Shown one piece after another: positions 32,386 to 43,000 of a stretch of 64,000 nucleotides of DNA (positions are counted from its first letter, which is position 1; each line of letters opens with the position of its first letter). The notes below the pieces were generated by a model. The model ran no database searches. It was not told where the DNA came from and saw only the letters and a list, made by a program, of their open reading frames with translations. The position numbers and the translations under genes are program-made. Source of the stretch: Flavobacteriales bacterium (GTDB lineage Bacteria; Bacteroidota; Bacteroidia; NS11-12g; UBA9320); NCBI GenBank assembly GCA_020635395.1, contig JACJZV010000001.1, positions 682,001 to 746,000 on the forward strand. The letters run 5' to 3'.

Positions 32386-33658
32386 GCATTTCTTATTTAT
32401 TCTTTTTTTCTTTTCGGCATCGATAAACTTGTTTGCACAACAGGCTATTGCCAAAAAATTTGTTGAAAATTTGACCGAAGGAAAGCTGAGCTTGGCATAT
32501 CGTTGTTTTGAAAAGGATGTGCAAAAAAGTCTTTCGAAAAGTTCATTTGAAGAAACTGCACAAAAAATAGGCATTATTAAAGCCGATTCTACCGATTACG
32601 TTTGCTCCACAGAAACAGAGAATGTGTACGCAGATTTTTATGCTTTTTATGCGGCAGGCAAAAAATCGTATATAAAAATTGTGAACCGCGGTGGAAAAAT
32701 CATTGGCTTTTGGCTACCCGGTTTGGTGCCTTGTGCATCAAGCTATCAGCAACCTAACTATTCAAACAAGTATCAACATAAAGATACATTTATAACCCTG
32801 CCATCTGCCACCGGCAATGTAGAAATATGTCTAACAAAACCGCAAGGTGGTGTGTATGACAAAATTGTTTTGATTGTGTCAGGTTCGGGCAATTCGCCTA
32901 TTGATGGGTCTTTTGAAAACATAAAAATGTATAAAGACCTCGCCGTAGGTTTGGCTCAAAATGGTATTGCCAGTGTGCGGTTTGAAAAATTTCAACGGCT
33001 CGATAAGGCCAAAATCAATTCAGTAACTTTTGATGATGAATACATCAAGGACATAAACCTGGTATTGGAGTTCTTGACTAAACAAAACAAAGAAGTAGTG
33101 CTGTTGGGACATAGCCTCGGCGGTCATGCTGTGGTACAATTTTTATCAGACTCAATTGCAGGAGCCGTTTTTATGGCATGCAATAATGAGCCACTGCACC
33201 ATGCCATTGTTCGGCAAATGGAGTATTTGATGAGCTTAGATGCCCCCGAGCGGCGAGAGCTAAATGCCCAAGAGTTGATAAAACTTAAAAAAGAATCTGA
33301 GCGAATTGATTCGGCATTAAACACCCTGCCCGACACAGCCAAAATTTTTGAAATTCCGGTAAGTTATTGGAAATCATTGGGTTCAATTGATTTGGAAAAA
33401 CTGGTAACACAAAATTTAAGTTTACCCATGTTTTTTATGCAAGGGTCGGCGGATTATAACGTACAAATAGATGATTTTCAGCAATGGATGAAATGGCTTG
33501 AAGGTGCTGAAAACGTTAAGTTTATGAGCTATGCCAACCTCGAACATTCATTTACACCTTATCCGGGCAATATGTCAACCCCAATGCACACCATGTATCC
33601 CAACAATGTGGATGCTCAGGTTATTTCTGATCTGGTCGGTTTCATTTTAGGCTTATAA
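32378..33658 (+). CDS. Exported alpha/beta hydrolase with N-terminal DUF3887-like domain
   Basis: 426 aa. Start is a TTG at 32378 inside the end of fumC; the next codons already form the signal peptide (IRHFLFILFFFSASINLFAQ), and there is no ATG before residue ~184. Residues ~22-110 look like the DUF3887 cystatin-like domain (AIAKKFVENLTEGKLSLAYR). The hydrolase has nucleophile Ser246 in LLGHSLGGH, an acid in MQGSADYNV and His in ANLEHSFTP. Periplasmic esterase/peptidase-like; substrate unknown. Coupled to fumC by overlap only. Confidence 0.85.
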   Translation: MIRHFLFILFFFSASINLFAQQAIAKKFVENLTEGKLSLAYRCFEKDVQKSLSKSSFEETAQKIGIIKADSTDYVCSTETENVYADFYAFYAAGKKSYIKIVNRGGKIIGFWLPGLVPCASSYQQPNYSNKYQHKDTFITLPSATGNVEICLTKPQGGVYDKIVLIVSGSGNSPIDGSFENIKMYKDLAVGLAQNGIASVRFEKFQRLDKAKINSVTFDDEYIKDINLVLEFLTKQNKEVVLLGHSLGGHAVVQFLSDSIAGAVFMACNNEPLHHAIVRQMEYLMSLDAPERRELNAQELIKLKKESERIDSALNTLPDTAKIFEIPVSYWKSLGSIDLEKLVTQNLSLPMFFMQGSADYNVQIDDFQQWMKWLEGAENVKFMSYANLEHSFTPYPGNMSTPMHTMYPNNVDAQVISDLVGFILGL

Positions 33659-33729
33659 TTTTTTTTAAAAAGAATACAACCTCGGGTGGCAGAAATTCAT
33701 CTACGGATAAACACATTACCGACATTATT

Positions 33730-35187
33730 ATGAATTTCAGATTAATTGCATCCCGAGTTTGTTTGATTTCTCTAACCATTATTCTTTGCTCAATATTGTT
33801 TGTCCAGAATATTAAGGCACAAGGCAATCACTCGCCAAACAAAAGAAACAAAGCATTGATAATTAATTTTCTTCCATTTCAGGAGATTTGTTGGAGTGCA
33901 TCCAAAATCAACTTAAAAATAACCAGTGATATAAGCCCCAGCAATGGTATTTGGCAGGCGATTGACTCTGTCGGATACGAATCGGCGGCGGCTTTTAATG
34001 CCGCCATGAGTGGAGACGACCTAATGGTTTCGCAAACTCCGTTGCCAAACAATGGAAAATCAAAAACCTATATGCTTAAATATACGGTGGGCGTGGGGGG
34101 CGATACAGCATCTATTGTTACACCAATTATCATTCGAGGAAAACCAACAGTAAAAATAAATAGCACACCATTGCAAGGTTACGTCAATAACCCACCTTAT
34201 GTGCAATGCGAGCTGGATGGCGATATTTCTATGTCGGCAAATATTAAAAATGGCATCTGGTCGTCCGATGTAGTAAATGCATTTGAGGGAAATATACTGC
34301 AAATAGGCAAGATTAAAACACTTAACAAGCCGTTCTATATTCGATATACCGGAGTAGATACCTTTGGATGTACGGGCAAAGATTCTGCGTTGATTGAGAT
34401 TCATGCCAAACAAGTAATTGTGCTGCCACCCGATACGGCCTTTACTTGGTATGCCCCCCAAATGGCAGTAAATTTAAAAGCTACAGTAAAAAATGCTTCG
34501 GATTTTACTTGGGTTTATTATCGCCCGAACGGGTACTACGATGACTACAAAGCCCTGAACACAACATTCCATTTTTCGGCCGATGAAGATAGCTTGACCA
34601 AGATGTTAATAATTGCAAACACAGCGGTTCGAACAGGAACCTCGAGCAATGTGTGCCCATATATGGAAGCCAGCATGTTCATTACAGTACACCCAGTGCC
34701 AAAGGCTTATTTTGATTTGGTGTATGATACCACTCAAAAATGGATAACGGCAAAAGCCCGCAGAAACAATTTTATGCACTATAGGTGGAATGCACCCGGA
34801 GTTACAGATACTGGAAAAACGGTTGCGTTTAGCACCTCGGCTTTTACTTCGGAAGAAATTCCAATAAAACTCACTGTATTTAATCATCTGGGCGATTCAG
34901 CCTCAGTCACCAACTTCGTCAATTTAAAATCGGGGAAGGTTACGGTTGAAGAAACAAAAATATTACCCATTGAATTATATCCTAACCCCGTGCAGGATGG
35001 CTTTTTTATAAAAACCAACGAGACAAAGATTTTAAGTATTTCGGTTTTGGGTGCAGATGGTAAACAAATAAATGTGGGTATGGATGCCAATGGTTTTGTG
35101 CGATGCGATTATCTAAAACCGGGGTTTTATTGTTTAGTTGTAAATACCTCAAACGGGAAATACAGCCAACCATTTATAAAGGAATGA
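33730..35187 (+). CDS. Secreted T9SS-sorted protein
   Basis: 485 aa. Signal peptide 1-~30 (LISLTIILCSILFVQNIKAQ). Two or three Ig/PKD-like beta domains (ICWSASKINLKITSDISPSN; DTFGCTGKDSALIEI; HYRWNAPGVTDTG). The C-terminal ~75 residues are a sorting domain: LPIELYPNPVQDGFFIKTNE, SISVLGADGK, LKPGFYCLVVNT. No enzyme motif. Stand-alone gene. Confidence 0.82.
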   Translation: MNFRLIASRVCLISLTIILCSILFVQNIKAQGNHSPNKRNKALIINFLPFQEICWSASKINLKITSDISPSNGIWQAIDSVGYESAAAFNAAMSGDDLMVSQTPLPNNGKSKTYMLKYTVGVGGDTASIVTPIIIRGKPTVKINSTPLQGYVNNPPYVQCELDGDISMSANIKNGIWSSDVVNAFEGNILQIGKIKTLNKPFYIRYTGVDTFGCTGKDSALIEIHAKQVIVLPPDTAFTWYAPQMAVNLKATVKNASDFTWVYYRPNGYYDDYKALNTTFHFSADEDSLTKMLIIANTAVRTGTSSNVCPYMEASMFITVHPVPKAYFDLVYDTTQKWITAKARRNNFMHYRWNAPGVTDTGKTVAFSTSAFTSEEIPIKLTVFNHLGDSASVTNFVNLKSGKVTVEETKILPIELYPNPVQDGFFIKTNETKILSISVLGADGKQINVGMDANGFVRCDYLKPGFYCLVVNTSNGKYSQPFIKE

Positions 35188-35289
35188 TGTTCTTTGTGTC
35201 CTGCTTCTAATGGATTATGACAAACCTGACACAATAATTACATTTCTTTTTCGATTAGTAGTTTACCCCCTTAATGGTTTTATTGCCGA

Positions 35290-36036
35290 ATGAAAAAAGT
35301 CTTAACGTTGTGTGTTTTGTCTTCCTTGAGTTTAATAACGACCAAGGCTATTGCACAAAACATCCTTTTAAGCGACAGTATGGTGGAAGCCATTGTTCAG
35401 ACACGGCAGGTGCAATCGAAACTGGAAACCGAAAATGAAATTTTGACAATAAAGGTGGAACATTTGAGCTACGATACGGCTCAATTAAAACAAACCATTC
35501 GAGATTTAACCACCGAGAAAAATGAACTCGAGAATCAAGTAAATCGGTTTAAAAATGGCATTTTTTTGGGCCTCGGCTTTGGGTTTAACTATTTCTTTAA
35601 CAATCCGCAAAGCTATTATGTAAAACCCGACAGCACGCTTGGCACGTATGGCCGAACCAACGGAATGAGTTTTATCTTATCCGGGTTTATGGCATACAAA
35701 ATTTCCGAAAAAAACAGCCTGATATTTAACGTTCCGCTAGGAGATGTAACCAACCGAGACGAGTTTAAAATAGGTCTTTTTAATCAGAAAATGGCCGGAG
35801 GCATAGGCTTTGGCCGCAACTTGGGCAATGTGTCTCTAATAGGCATCATCAACATAAGCCCCTATGAGCAGGTGGAATATGAGCTGATAAAAAACGAAAA
35901 ATTTGAGTACGAGAAATTTACCAAAATAACTCCGGATGATTTGCCATCCACCACCCGCTATAGCCCCAGCATTACCTTTGGTTTTTCGTATAATTTTTTA
36001 CCCGAAAAGTCGCCATTGAAAATGGGGGAGTATTGA
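35290..36036 (+). CDS. Outer-membrane-type protein with N-terminal coiled coil
   Basis: 248 aa. Signal peptide (MKKVLTLCVLSSLSLITTKAIA), coiled coil ~35-92 (TENEILTIKVEHLSYDTAQL ... LENQVNRF), then a beta-barrel-like region with GLGFGFNYFFN and an ending in FGFSYNFLP then a short tail. Possibly an OmpW/porin-like barrel; no family recognised. Convergent with the carboxylase gene, 4 bases apart. Confidence 0.65.
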   Translation: MKKVLTLCVLSSLSLITTKAIAQNILLSDSMVEAIVQTRQVQSKLETENEILTIKVEHLSYDTAQLKQTIRDLTTEKNELENQVNRFKNGIFLGLGFGFNYFFNNPQSYYVKPDSTLGTYGRTNGMSFILSGFMAYKISEKNSLIFNVPLGDVTNRDEFKIGLFNQKMAGGIGFGRNLGNVSLIGIINISPYEQVEYELIKNEKFEYEKFTKITPDDLPSTTRYSPSITFGFSYNFLPEKSPLKMGEY

Positions 36037-36040
36037 ACCC

Positions 36041-37675
36041 TCACGTTTGCAGCACACCCACATTAAAACGCTCAATGGGCTTTTGATTGGCAATTTCAAT
36101 GCCTTTGCTTATCCACTGTCGGGTTTTGGTGGGGTCAATAATGGCATCCACCCAAAGACGTGCCGCCGCATATTCGGGAGTGGTTTGGTTGTCGTATCGG
36201 GTAATGATTTTGTTTAGCAGAGCCTGCTCATCCTCTGCACTTATTTCTTTTCCTTGTTTGGCCAACGAGGCTTTTTCTATTTGCAAAAGCACTTTGGCCG
36301 CCTGTTCGCCACCCATTACAGCTATCTTGGCTGTGGGCCAGGCCACAATCAGTCGGGGGTCGTATGCCTTGCCGCACATGGCATAGTTGCCCGCCCCGTA
36401 GCTGTTGCCAATAATGATGGTAAATTTAGGAACGGTGCTGTTGCTCATGGCGTTTACCATTTTAGCACCATCTTTTATTATGCCCCCGTTTTCCGACCGC
36501 GAGCCAACCATAAATCCGGTAACATCTTGCAAAAACACCAACGGTATTTTCTTTTGATTGCAGTTCATGATAAAACGAGCAGCTTTATCAGCCGAGTCGC
36601 TGTATATAACACCTCCAAATTGCATTTCGCCCTTTTTGGTTTTTACAATTTGACGGTTGTTGGCCACAATGCCCACCGCCCAGCCATCAATACGGCCAAA
36701 ACCACAGATAATGGTTTTGCCATAATCTTTTTTGTATTGCTCAAAATCGCCATTATCAACAAGGGTTTCAATAAGTTGCAGCGAATTGTATGGTTTTGAG
36801 CGGTCGTTTGGCAAAATTCCGAATAGGTCTTTTTGATTGGGTACCGAAAATTTAGCATCTGATTTGTTGAAACCCGCTGTTTCAAAACTACCCACCTTAT
36901 CCATCAAAAATTTTATTCGGTCGAGGCACGATTTGTCGTCTGGAAATCGGTCGTCGATAACTCCCGAAATTTCGGTTTGCGAAACAGAGCCTCCCAGCGT
37001 TTCATTGTCTATATCTTCGCCAATGGCTGCTTTTACCAAATAACTTCCGGCTAAAAAAATAGAGCCCGTTTTGTCCACAATCAGGGCTTCATCGCTCATA
37101 ATGGGCAAATAGGCACCTCCGGCCACACAACTTCCCATTACCGCCGCAATTTGAATAATGCCTTTGCTGCTCATAATGGCGTTGTTTCTAAAAATGCGGC
37201 CAAAATGTTCTTTGTCCGGAAAAATTTCGTCCTGCATGGGCAAATAAACACCCGCACTATCCACCAAATAAATAATGGGCAGATTGTTTTCCATGGCAAT
37301 TTCCTGAAACCGCAGGTTCTTTTTTCCTGTTATCGGAAACCACGCCCCAGCCTTTACCGTGGCATCGTTAGCCACAATAAGACAGCTTTTGCCGGATACT
37401 TTGGTAATGCCGCCTACCACACCTCCGGCCGGGCATCCGCCGTGCTCGACATACATATCAAACCCTGCAAAGTCCCCAATTTCGAGAAAATCGGCATCTT
37501 CATCTTTGAGATAATCAATGCGTTCGCGAGCCAACATTTTGCCTTGGCTTTTTTGTTTTGCCGCCGATTTTTCGCCTCCGCCTTTTCGTATTTCCAATAA
37601 ATCGCGGTTTATTTTGGCAAGCAGTTGCTTGTTGAGGTCTTCGTTTTTGTTAAATTCTAATTGCTCCGAATTCAT
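36041..37675 (-). CDS. Biotin-dependent acyl-CoA carboxylase beta subunit (methylcrotonyl/propionyl type)
   Basis: 544 aa, the length of MCC-beta/PCC-beta carboxyltransferases. Carboxyl-transferase oxyanion loops: AVMGSCVAGGAYLPIMSDEA (N-half) and GNSYGAGNYAMCGKAYDPR (C-half). The N-terminal region KMLARERIDYLKDEDADFLE and NDATVKAGAWFPIT, plus FPDKEHFGRIFRNNAIMSS, are closest to methylcrotonyl-CoA carboxylase beta (leucine breakdown). The partner biotin-carboxylase subunit is not adjacent, so the substrate is inferred. Confidence 0.9.
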   Translation of the reverse strand: MNSEQLEFNKNEDLNKQLLAKINRDLLEIRKGGGEKSAAKQKSQGKMLARERIDYLKDEDADFLEIGDFAGFDMYVEHGGCPAGGVVGGITKVSGKSCLIVANDATVKAGAWFPITGKKNLRFQEIAMENNLPIIYLVDSAGVYLPMQDEIFPDKEHFGRIFRNNAIMSSKGIIQIAAVMGSCVAGGAYLPIMSDEALIVDKTGSIFLAGSYLVKAAIGEDIDNETLGGSVSQTEISGVIDDRFPDDKSCLDRIKFLMDKVGSFETAGFNKSDAKFSVPNQKDLFGILPNDRSKPYNSLQLIETLVDNGDFEQYKKDYGKTIICGFGRIDGWAVGIVANNRQIVKTKKGEMQFGGVIYSDSADKAARFIMNCNQKKIPLVFLQDVTGFMVGSRSENGGIIKDGAKMVNAMSNSTVPKFTIIIGNSYGAGNYAMCGKAYDPRLIVAWPTAKIAVMGGEQAAKVLLQIEKASLAKQGKEISAEDEQALLNKIITRYDNQTTPEYAAARLWVDAIIDPTKTRQWISKGIEIANQKPIERFNVGVLQT

Positions 37676-37870
37676 GGTTCAAAACAACTATTTTTTTGCG
37701 AAAAATTCGGTTAAAGTTGGAAAACAGTTTTTCATGCTCAGATAGAATGAACGGTAGCATAATATGATTGATACTACCGGTTGAGAAAAAGTCGGGGGCT
37801 ATAAATGGGTATATGGAAGTGTTGGTTTCAAATCTCTCAAAAAACAATTTATTTATAAAAAAGTAAATAC

Positions 37871-37878
37871 TACCTTTG
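37871..37878 (+). promoter_or_regulatory. -7 box of the SRP RNA gene
   Basis: TACCTTTG, full match to TAnnTTTG, 5 bases before the predicted RNA 5' end. Confidence 0.6.
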
Positions 37879-37883
37879 CCCCC

Positions 37884-37966
37884 GGCTGACACGACCAGCT
37901 CCCTCTGAACTCCCCCAGGGCAGGAATGCAGCAAGGGTAGGAGGTTGTAGCGGTGCGATGTCGGCC
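37884..37966 (+). ncRNA. ffs: Signal recognition particle RNA (4.5S type)
   Basis: Small SRP RNA of ~83 nt. Closing stem GGCTGACA/TGTCGGCC; apical core GGCAGGAATGCAGCAAGGG with the GGAA tetraloop and the conserved asymmetric loop that binds Ffh; then a T-run TTTTTTT as terminator (37967-37973). Lies between a minus-strand carboxylase and the fsa gene; 37676-37870 otherwise holds nothing I can support. Confidence 0.92.
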
Positions 37967-38006
37967 TTTTTTTATTTTCTATTTTTGACCCAAAATTAAA
38001 AGTTGT

Positions 38007-38663
38007 ATGAAGTTTTTTATTGATACCGCCAATTTAGATCAAATAGCCGAAGCACAAGATTTAGGAATTTTAGACGGAGTGACCACCAACCCAAGCCTGA
38101 TGGCAAAAGAGGGTATAGTGGGGGAGGCAAATATTCGTAAACACTACAAAGACATTTGCAAAATTGTGGATGGAGATGTGAGTGCAGAAGTTATTAGCAC
38201 CACGTTTGAAGAAATGATAAAAGAGGGCGAATCGTTGGCCAACATTGATGATAAAATAGTGGTGAAAGTGCCCATGATAAAAGATGGTATCAAGGCCATT
38301 CGCTGGTTTACCGATAATGGAATAAGCACCAATTGCACCTTAGTTTTTTCGGCGGGTCAGGCCATATTGGCTGCCAAAGCCGGAGCCACCTATTTGTCTC
38401 CGTTTATAGGCCGAGTAGATGATATTAGCTGGGATGGTATGGAGTTGATTCAGCAAATAGCCAATATATATGCTCTGCAAGGGTTTAGCACAGAAATATT
38501 AGCTGCCTCCATTCGAAACCCGCTTCATATTGTTAAAGCTGCCGAAGCAGGAGCAGATGTTTGCACTTGCCCACTAAGTTCCATTTTGGGACTATTAAAA
38601 CATCCATTAACCGATATTGGACTTGAACAATTTTTGGCCGATTATAAAAAATCCGGCAACTAA
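38007..38663 (+). CDS. fsa: Fructose-6-phosphate aldolase / small transaldolase
   Basis: 218 aa, the size of the MipB/TalC/FSA subfamily rather than long transaldolases. Motifs IDTANLDQI (5-13), GVTTNPSLMAKEG (24-36), Schiff-base Lys87 in IVVKVPM and GATYLSPFIGRVDD. It acts on sugar phosphates in the non-oxidative pentose phosphate route or as a FSA-type aldolase; the two cannot be separated by reading. Terminator follows 20 bases after the stop. Confidence 0.93.
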   Translation: MKFFIDTANLDQIAEAQDLGILDGVTTNPSLMAKEGIVGEANIRKHYKDICKIVDGDVSAEVISTTFEEMIKEGESLANIDDKIVVKVPMIKDGIKAIRWFTDNGISTNCTLVFSAGQAILAAKAGATYLSPFIGRVDDISWDGMELIQQIANIYALQGFSTEILAASIRNPLHIVKAAEAGADVCTCPLSSILGLLKHPLTDIGLEQFLADYKKSGN

Positions 38664-38683
38664 TCAAAGATTTTAAGCGTTAT

Positions 38684-38714
38684 AAAGAGCAATCAGTTTT
38701 GGTTGCTCTTTTTT
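38684..38714 (+). terminator. Rho-independent terminator after fsa
   Basis: AAAGAGCAA (38684-38692), 10-base loop, TTGCTCTTT (38703-38711) plus more T. Confidence 0.85.
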
Positions 38715-38733
38715 TTATATACTTACACCCGTT

Positions 38734-39459
38734 TTGAAAAACATAGTCATCATACCCACCTACAACGAAATTGAGAACATCGAAAAGATGGTGCGAACCG
38801 TTATGGGACTTGATTTCGACATCGATATTCTGATTGTGGATGATGGCTCGCCTGATGGCACGGCCCAGAAAGTAGTAGAGCTACAAAAGGAGTTTGGCGG
38901 GTTGCATATCTTGCAAAGAACGGAAAAGCAAGGCCTTGGCACAGCCTATATACATGGTTTTAAGTGGTGCTTGCAGCACAAATACGACTATGTTTTTGAG
39001 ATGGACTGCGATTTTTCGCACAATCCGGCTGATTTAAAAAGATTGCACCAAGCCTGCGTAACTGAGCCTGCCGATGTCGCCGTAGGGTCGAGATATGTAA
39101 ATCATTTGGTAAATGTGGTAAACTGGCCTATGGGAAGGGTGTTGTTGAGCTATTTTGCTTCCATGTACGTTCGATGGGTAACCCGACTAAAAATAATGGA
39201 TACCACGGCCGGTTTTGTGTGCTATAGAGCTAAAGTGCTGGAAAAAATAAACCTTGATAAAATAAAATTTCGGGGTTATGCCTTTCAAATTGAAATGAAA
39301 TTTACCGCTGTTCAATACGGATTTACGGTTACCGAAGTGCCAATAATATTTACCGACCGAACCGCCGGAACCTCAAAAATGAGCAAAGGAATTGTTAGAG
39401 AGGCTCTTTTTGGAGTTGTTCAGCTCAAAATTCAAAGCATTTTCAGGAAGTATAAATAG
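38734..39459 (+). CDS. Polyprenol-phosphate mannosyltransferase-like GT2 (Dpm1 type)
   Basis: 241 aa, full length from a TTG start at 38734 (KNIVIIPTYNEIENIEKMV); no in-frame ATG fits the family N-terminus. GT2 motifs: VDDGSPDGTA (36-44), EMDCDFSHNPADLKRL with the metal-binding D91/D93, and later AGFVCYRAKVLEKI. Homologous to dolichol-phosphate mannose synthase; makes a lipid-linked sugar donor for envelope glycosylation. No transmembrane helices in the C-terminus. Confidence 0.9.
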   Translation: MKNIVIIPTYNEIENIEKMVRTVMGLDFDIDILIVDDGSPDGTAQKVVELQKEFGGLHILQRTEKQGLGTAYIHGFKWCLQHKYDYVFEMDCDFSHNPADLKRLHQACVTEPADVAVGSRYVNHLVNVVNWPMGRVLLSYFASMYVRWVTRLKIMDTTAGFVCYRAKVLEKINLDKIKFRGYAFQIEMKFTAVQYGFTVTEVPIIFTDRTAGTSKMSKGIVREALFGVVQLKIQSIFRKYK

Positions 39460-40090
39460 GGTGTTCTGTTCCCCATTTTGGATTTGCAAATTCATTGTGA
39501 GACAAAATTTTAAAAATGGATTATTTGTTTTAGGTGTATCTAATTGAAAATAAGTGTTTTGTAAATTTTAATTGGTTTGGCTTTGAATTTGATACTACGA
39601 AAGTAGAAAGCATGTTAGTTGTCAAGTCGAGTGTAAAGCATCAATATATATTTTTTTGATTGCTACCGCCGTTTAGGTCATTTCACTTTCCTTCTACATG
39701 TCATTTTATGGATATTACGTACAATATGAATATTTCATAAGTGTAAAAAATTTTATTTTAATACAAAGCACAGTAATCAATTAGTAGCATAATTAGATTT
39801 TAAGGACCCCGTGAGATACGGGGTTCTTTTTTAAGAATTTCAATGTTGCATATTTATTTATAAGTGTAAATAAAATGGCCATAAACGAAAACAAACGTCT
39901 TTTGGAATGCAAAATGTCTAAAAACAGGAATTTATTCCCAAAATGAATCAAAGTATATTTTTTATTAATACTAATACGTTTAATTTTTATTTTTTAATAC
40001 ACAGGTAATCAGCGTGTTATGTTCCATTTTTGACTAAATTTTCAAATTGGTACGCTTTTGAATATAAGATTCTTAAGAAAATTTAAAAAA
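39460..40090. other. 631-base gene-free stretch before the giant secreted gene
   Basis: Strongly A/T-rich, no frame longer than noise. Contains a clear terminator-like hairpin (listed) and two TAAGTGTAAA copies (near 39738 and 39862). The right end is the promoter region of the downstream gene, but no TAnnTTTG match was found there. Confidence 0.5.
39804..39832 (+). terminator. Orphan terminator hairpin in the 39.5-40.1 kb gap
   Basis: GGACCCCGT (39804-39812), loop GAGAT, ACGGGGTTC (39818-39826), then six T. It lies ~345 bases after dpm1-like gene and ~260 before the next, so it could end a long 3' UTR or a small RNA. Confidence 0.75.
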
Positions 40091-43000
40091 ATGAAAAATT
40101 ACTTTATTCGATTACTTGTGTTAACTGTAATACTTGCGACCCACGTGTCGCTGAGTGCACAGATGGTATTGACCTATTGCGAACCTCGAGGAGCAGGGTA
40201 TGATGGAGATAACGAGGTTCTTGTGGATGCTTCGGGAAATAAATACCAACTTATTATGACCCAAGACCCAAATTATCCTGTAACCTCGGGAACATCTCCT
40301 GGAGGAGATGTTAATTTGGTCTTGGAGAAATATGATGCGTCAAACAATTTGGTGTTTAGTAAATATCTAATCGGAGGAAATGGGAATGATAGGTTGACTG
40401 ATTTGTATATCAATTATAATGACCGTTTCATTTTGGCCAACAATAAACTATACATCTGTGGGAACACTACCAGTACAAACTTCTATACTACAGATGGCTC
40501 TACCTACAAGGGGAATATTGATGCTTTTTTGCAGGTGTATGATTTAAGCGGAAATTTACTTCTTAGCAAGCTCATTGGAACTTCGTATTTAGACTATTCT
40601 CCGCACCTTCAGGTAGATACAGATGATATTTACGTTATTTTTAATGAAGCTGATTTCGCTGGTTTGCCCGTCAGTACGGGGGGGGCAGGCATATTCCGCT
40701 GGTGGGGATATTTACTATGCCCGCTATTCTCAAACAGGAACATTAAAATATGCCACCTACATTGGTGGAAGCGGCGGTGAATTTAGTATAGGAAGTACGT
40801 TGTATAATGATAAACTTTTGATTGCCGGAACCACAACAAGCGATGATTTAGCTACGACTGATGTTAGTGTTTTAAAAGGTACTTCTGATGTTTTCTTCTA
40901 TTCTGCTCGCAACGACAATACTGTAAACACGCTTCGGTATTTTGGCGGCGATGGACAAGATGTGTCAGAAAACTTTGAGGGGGAAAACGGCAATGGGTAT
41001 TTAATGATGTCCACCTTTTCGGAGGATTTGCCAACCAGCAATAATATTTCAGGTCAATATCAAAATTATTACTTTGCAAAAGTAAATATCGATGGTGGCC
41101 TACTTTATGGGTCGTATTTTGGCTATCAAGGTCTTCAGTGGGCTACGGCCGATTTTAGCGTTCATGACGGTAAAACCTATTTTGCAACAGTTACGCAGCA
41201 ATCAGGGTTAATTACCACGGATGGTTCGTCATCCGTATCTGGTTATAACACCCCTTTTGTAATGGTGTTAAATGCACAAAACAATATTGAATTTGCTTCC
41301 TACTATGGGGCAGGTGGACCAACAGATGAAGATGCTATTTGGTATAGCAAAGAGCCTTTTAAATTTTACAACGGAAACTTCTATTTCTTAGCGTATCTTT
41401 TTGAACCTGTTTTGGCCGGAGGGGGGTCTATACTAAAAGCCACAAATCAATATAATCTGCAAGATTATGAACAATACATTCTTAGTATGGCGGTGTATAA
41501 CAGTTCTACATATCAACTTAAATACAGCGGGCAAATACCCGTTGGAGGGTCTCGAAGCCAGATTGCCGGTTTCTATGACGATAAGATATACATATACTTT
41601 ATGTCATATTCGGCTTTTCACACTGTACCAGTAAACTTTCTTTCATATTCAACCGTCGGTTATTCAGAGATAAGTATTGGTTATTCAACGCATGCCACTA
41701 ATACGGTTACTCCTTCATCGCAAACTAAATGTAAACAGGGTTTGGCCGATGTATTGGATGGCAATGAGGTAACGATTGCTGCCGAATCATTTCCACCAAT
41801 ATATACTTATTCCTACTACAGCGGGCAAGATCCACTCTATGTAATGTATTCTGGAATAAAATACCAATGGCAAGAAGCATCGAGTCCCACAGGTCCATGG
41901 ACGGATATAGCCGTAGGAGTGTTGGAAGATTATTTGCCCTCTATTGGCAATAGCAATGCATATTATCGAAGAATTGCCAAAGGCGTTTCCTTTGCTTCAG
42001 TCGGAGATACAAGCAACGTAGTTTCGGTATTGGTAAATGGTTTTACGGCACCCACCGTTGATGCGGGCGGAGTAAAACGAACCTGTCCCAATTCGGCTGT
42101 AACCATAGGCGGCAGCCCTACAGCCACAGGCGGTGCAACCCCTTATACCTATTCATGGGATTTAGGTTCTTTCTTATCCAGCACCACAATTGCCAATCCG
42201 GTGGCTACAGTTCCTGTAACAACGGTTTTTGAGGTATTGGTAACCGATAATAACGGATGTAAACAGATAGACCAGGTGGTGGTAATGGCACACAAAGCCA
42301 ATGCAGGCCCCGATAAAGGAGCTTGTTCAGGTGTGGCTACTTTGATAGAGGCAGAACCGGTAGTAGGCTATACAGGAGTGACTTATTCTTGGTCTCCATC
42401 TACAGGGTTGAGTGCCACAAACATTGCCCAGCCTATGGCCAATCCGGCTTCAACCACTACCTATACTTTAACCCAAGTGTTGACCAAAAGTGGAGGCGGC
42501 ACGTGTACTACCACAGATCAAGTAATTGTAACACCCGTATCCATCACCGGTGGATTTGCCGGAGCCGACAAGGTTATATGCAGGGGTTCAACCACTTCAT
42601 TGGGAGCAAGCCCACAGTCAGGATTTACCTACACATGGGCACCGGGCAATTATTTGACCAGCAACAATGCCTCAACCACAACATTCGATGCAGGAAGCTT
42701 CTTCCCAAGTCCCAACCCATTTACCTATTATGTCACAGCCACCAAAGCAGGTTGTACGTTTGTAGATGACGTGGTAGTTTCTGTAATTGATGCAAATGCC
42801 GGTGTGGATGGTTGTGGGCCAAGAGTGGTAGGAGTAGGAGATCAAACTCCGAATATTACCGAAACTTGGACATGGACAAAAATTTCAGGAGGAGGCAACT
42901 TCTCATCAGGTGCTCCTTTAAATCAGGCAACCTCTAATGTAACGGCTACCCCATCGGGCAGCACCACTTACCAGCTTTCAGCATCTTATGGAGGAACTAC

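Noticed and set aside
36254..36799. 181-aa open frame on the + strand inside the carboxylase gene
   Set aside because: Antisense to a clearly coding gene, with no start context and no protein-like pattern.
40048..40063. Sigma-54-like TTGGTACGCTTTTGAA before the giant T9SS gene
   Set aside because: Good -24 half, but -12 lacks GC and spacing is off.
39460..40090. tRNA gene in the long gap
   Set aside because: No cloverleaf, no T-loop GTTCRA motif and no CCA-type acceptor pairing found by reading.
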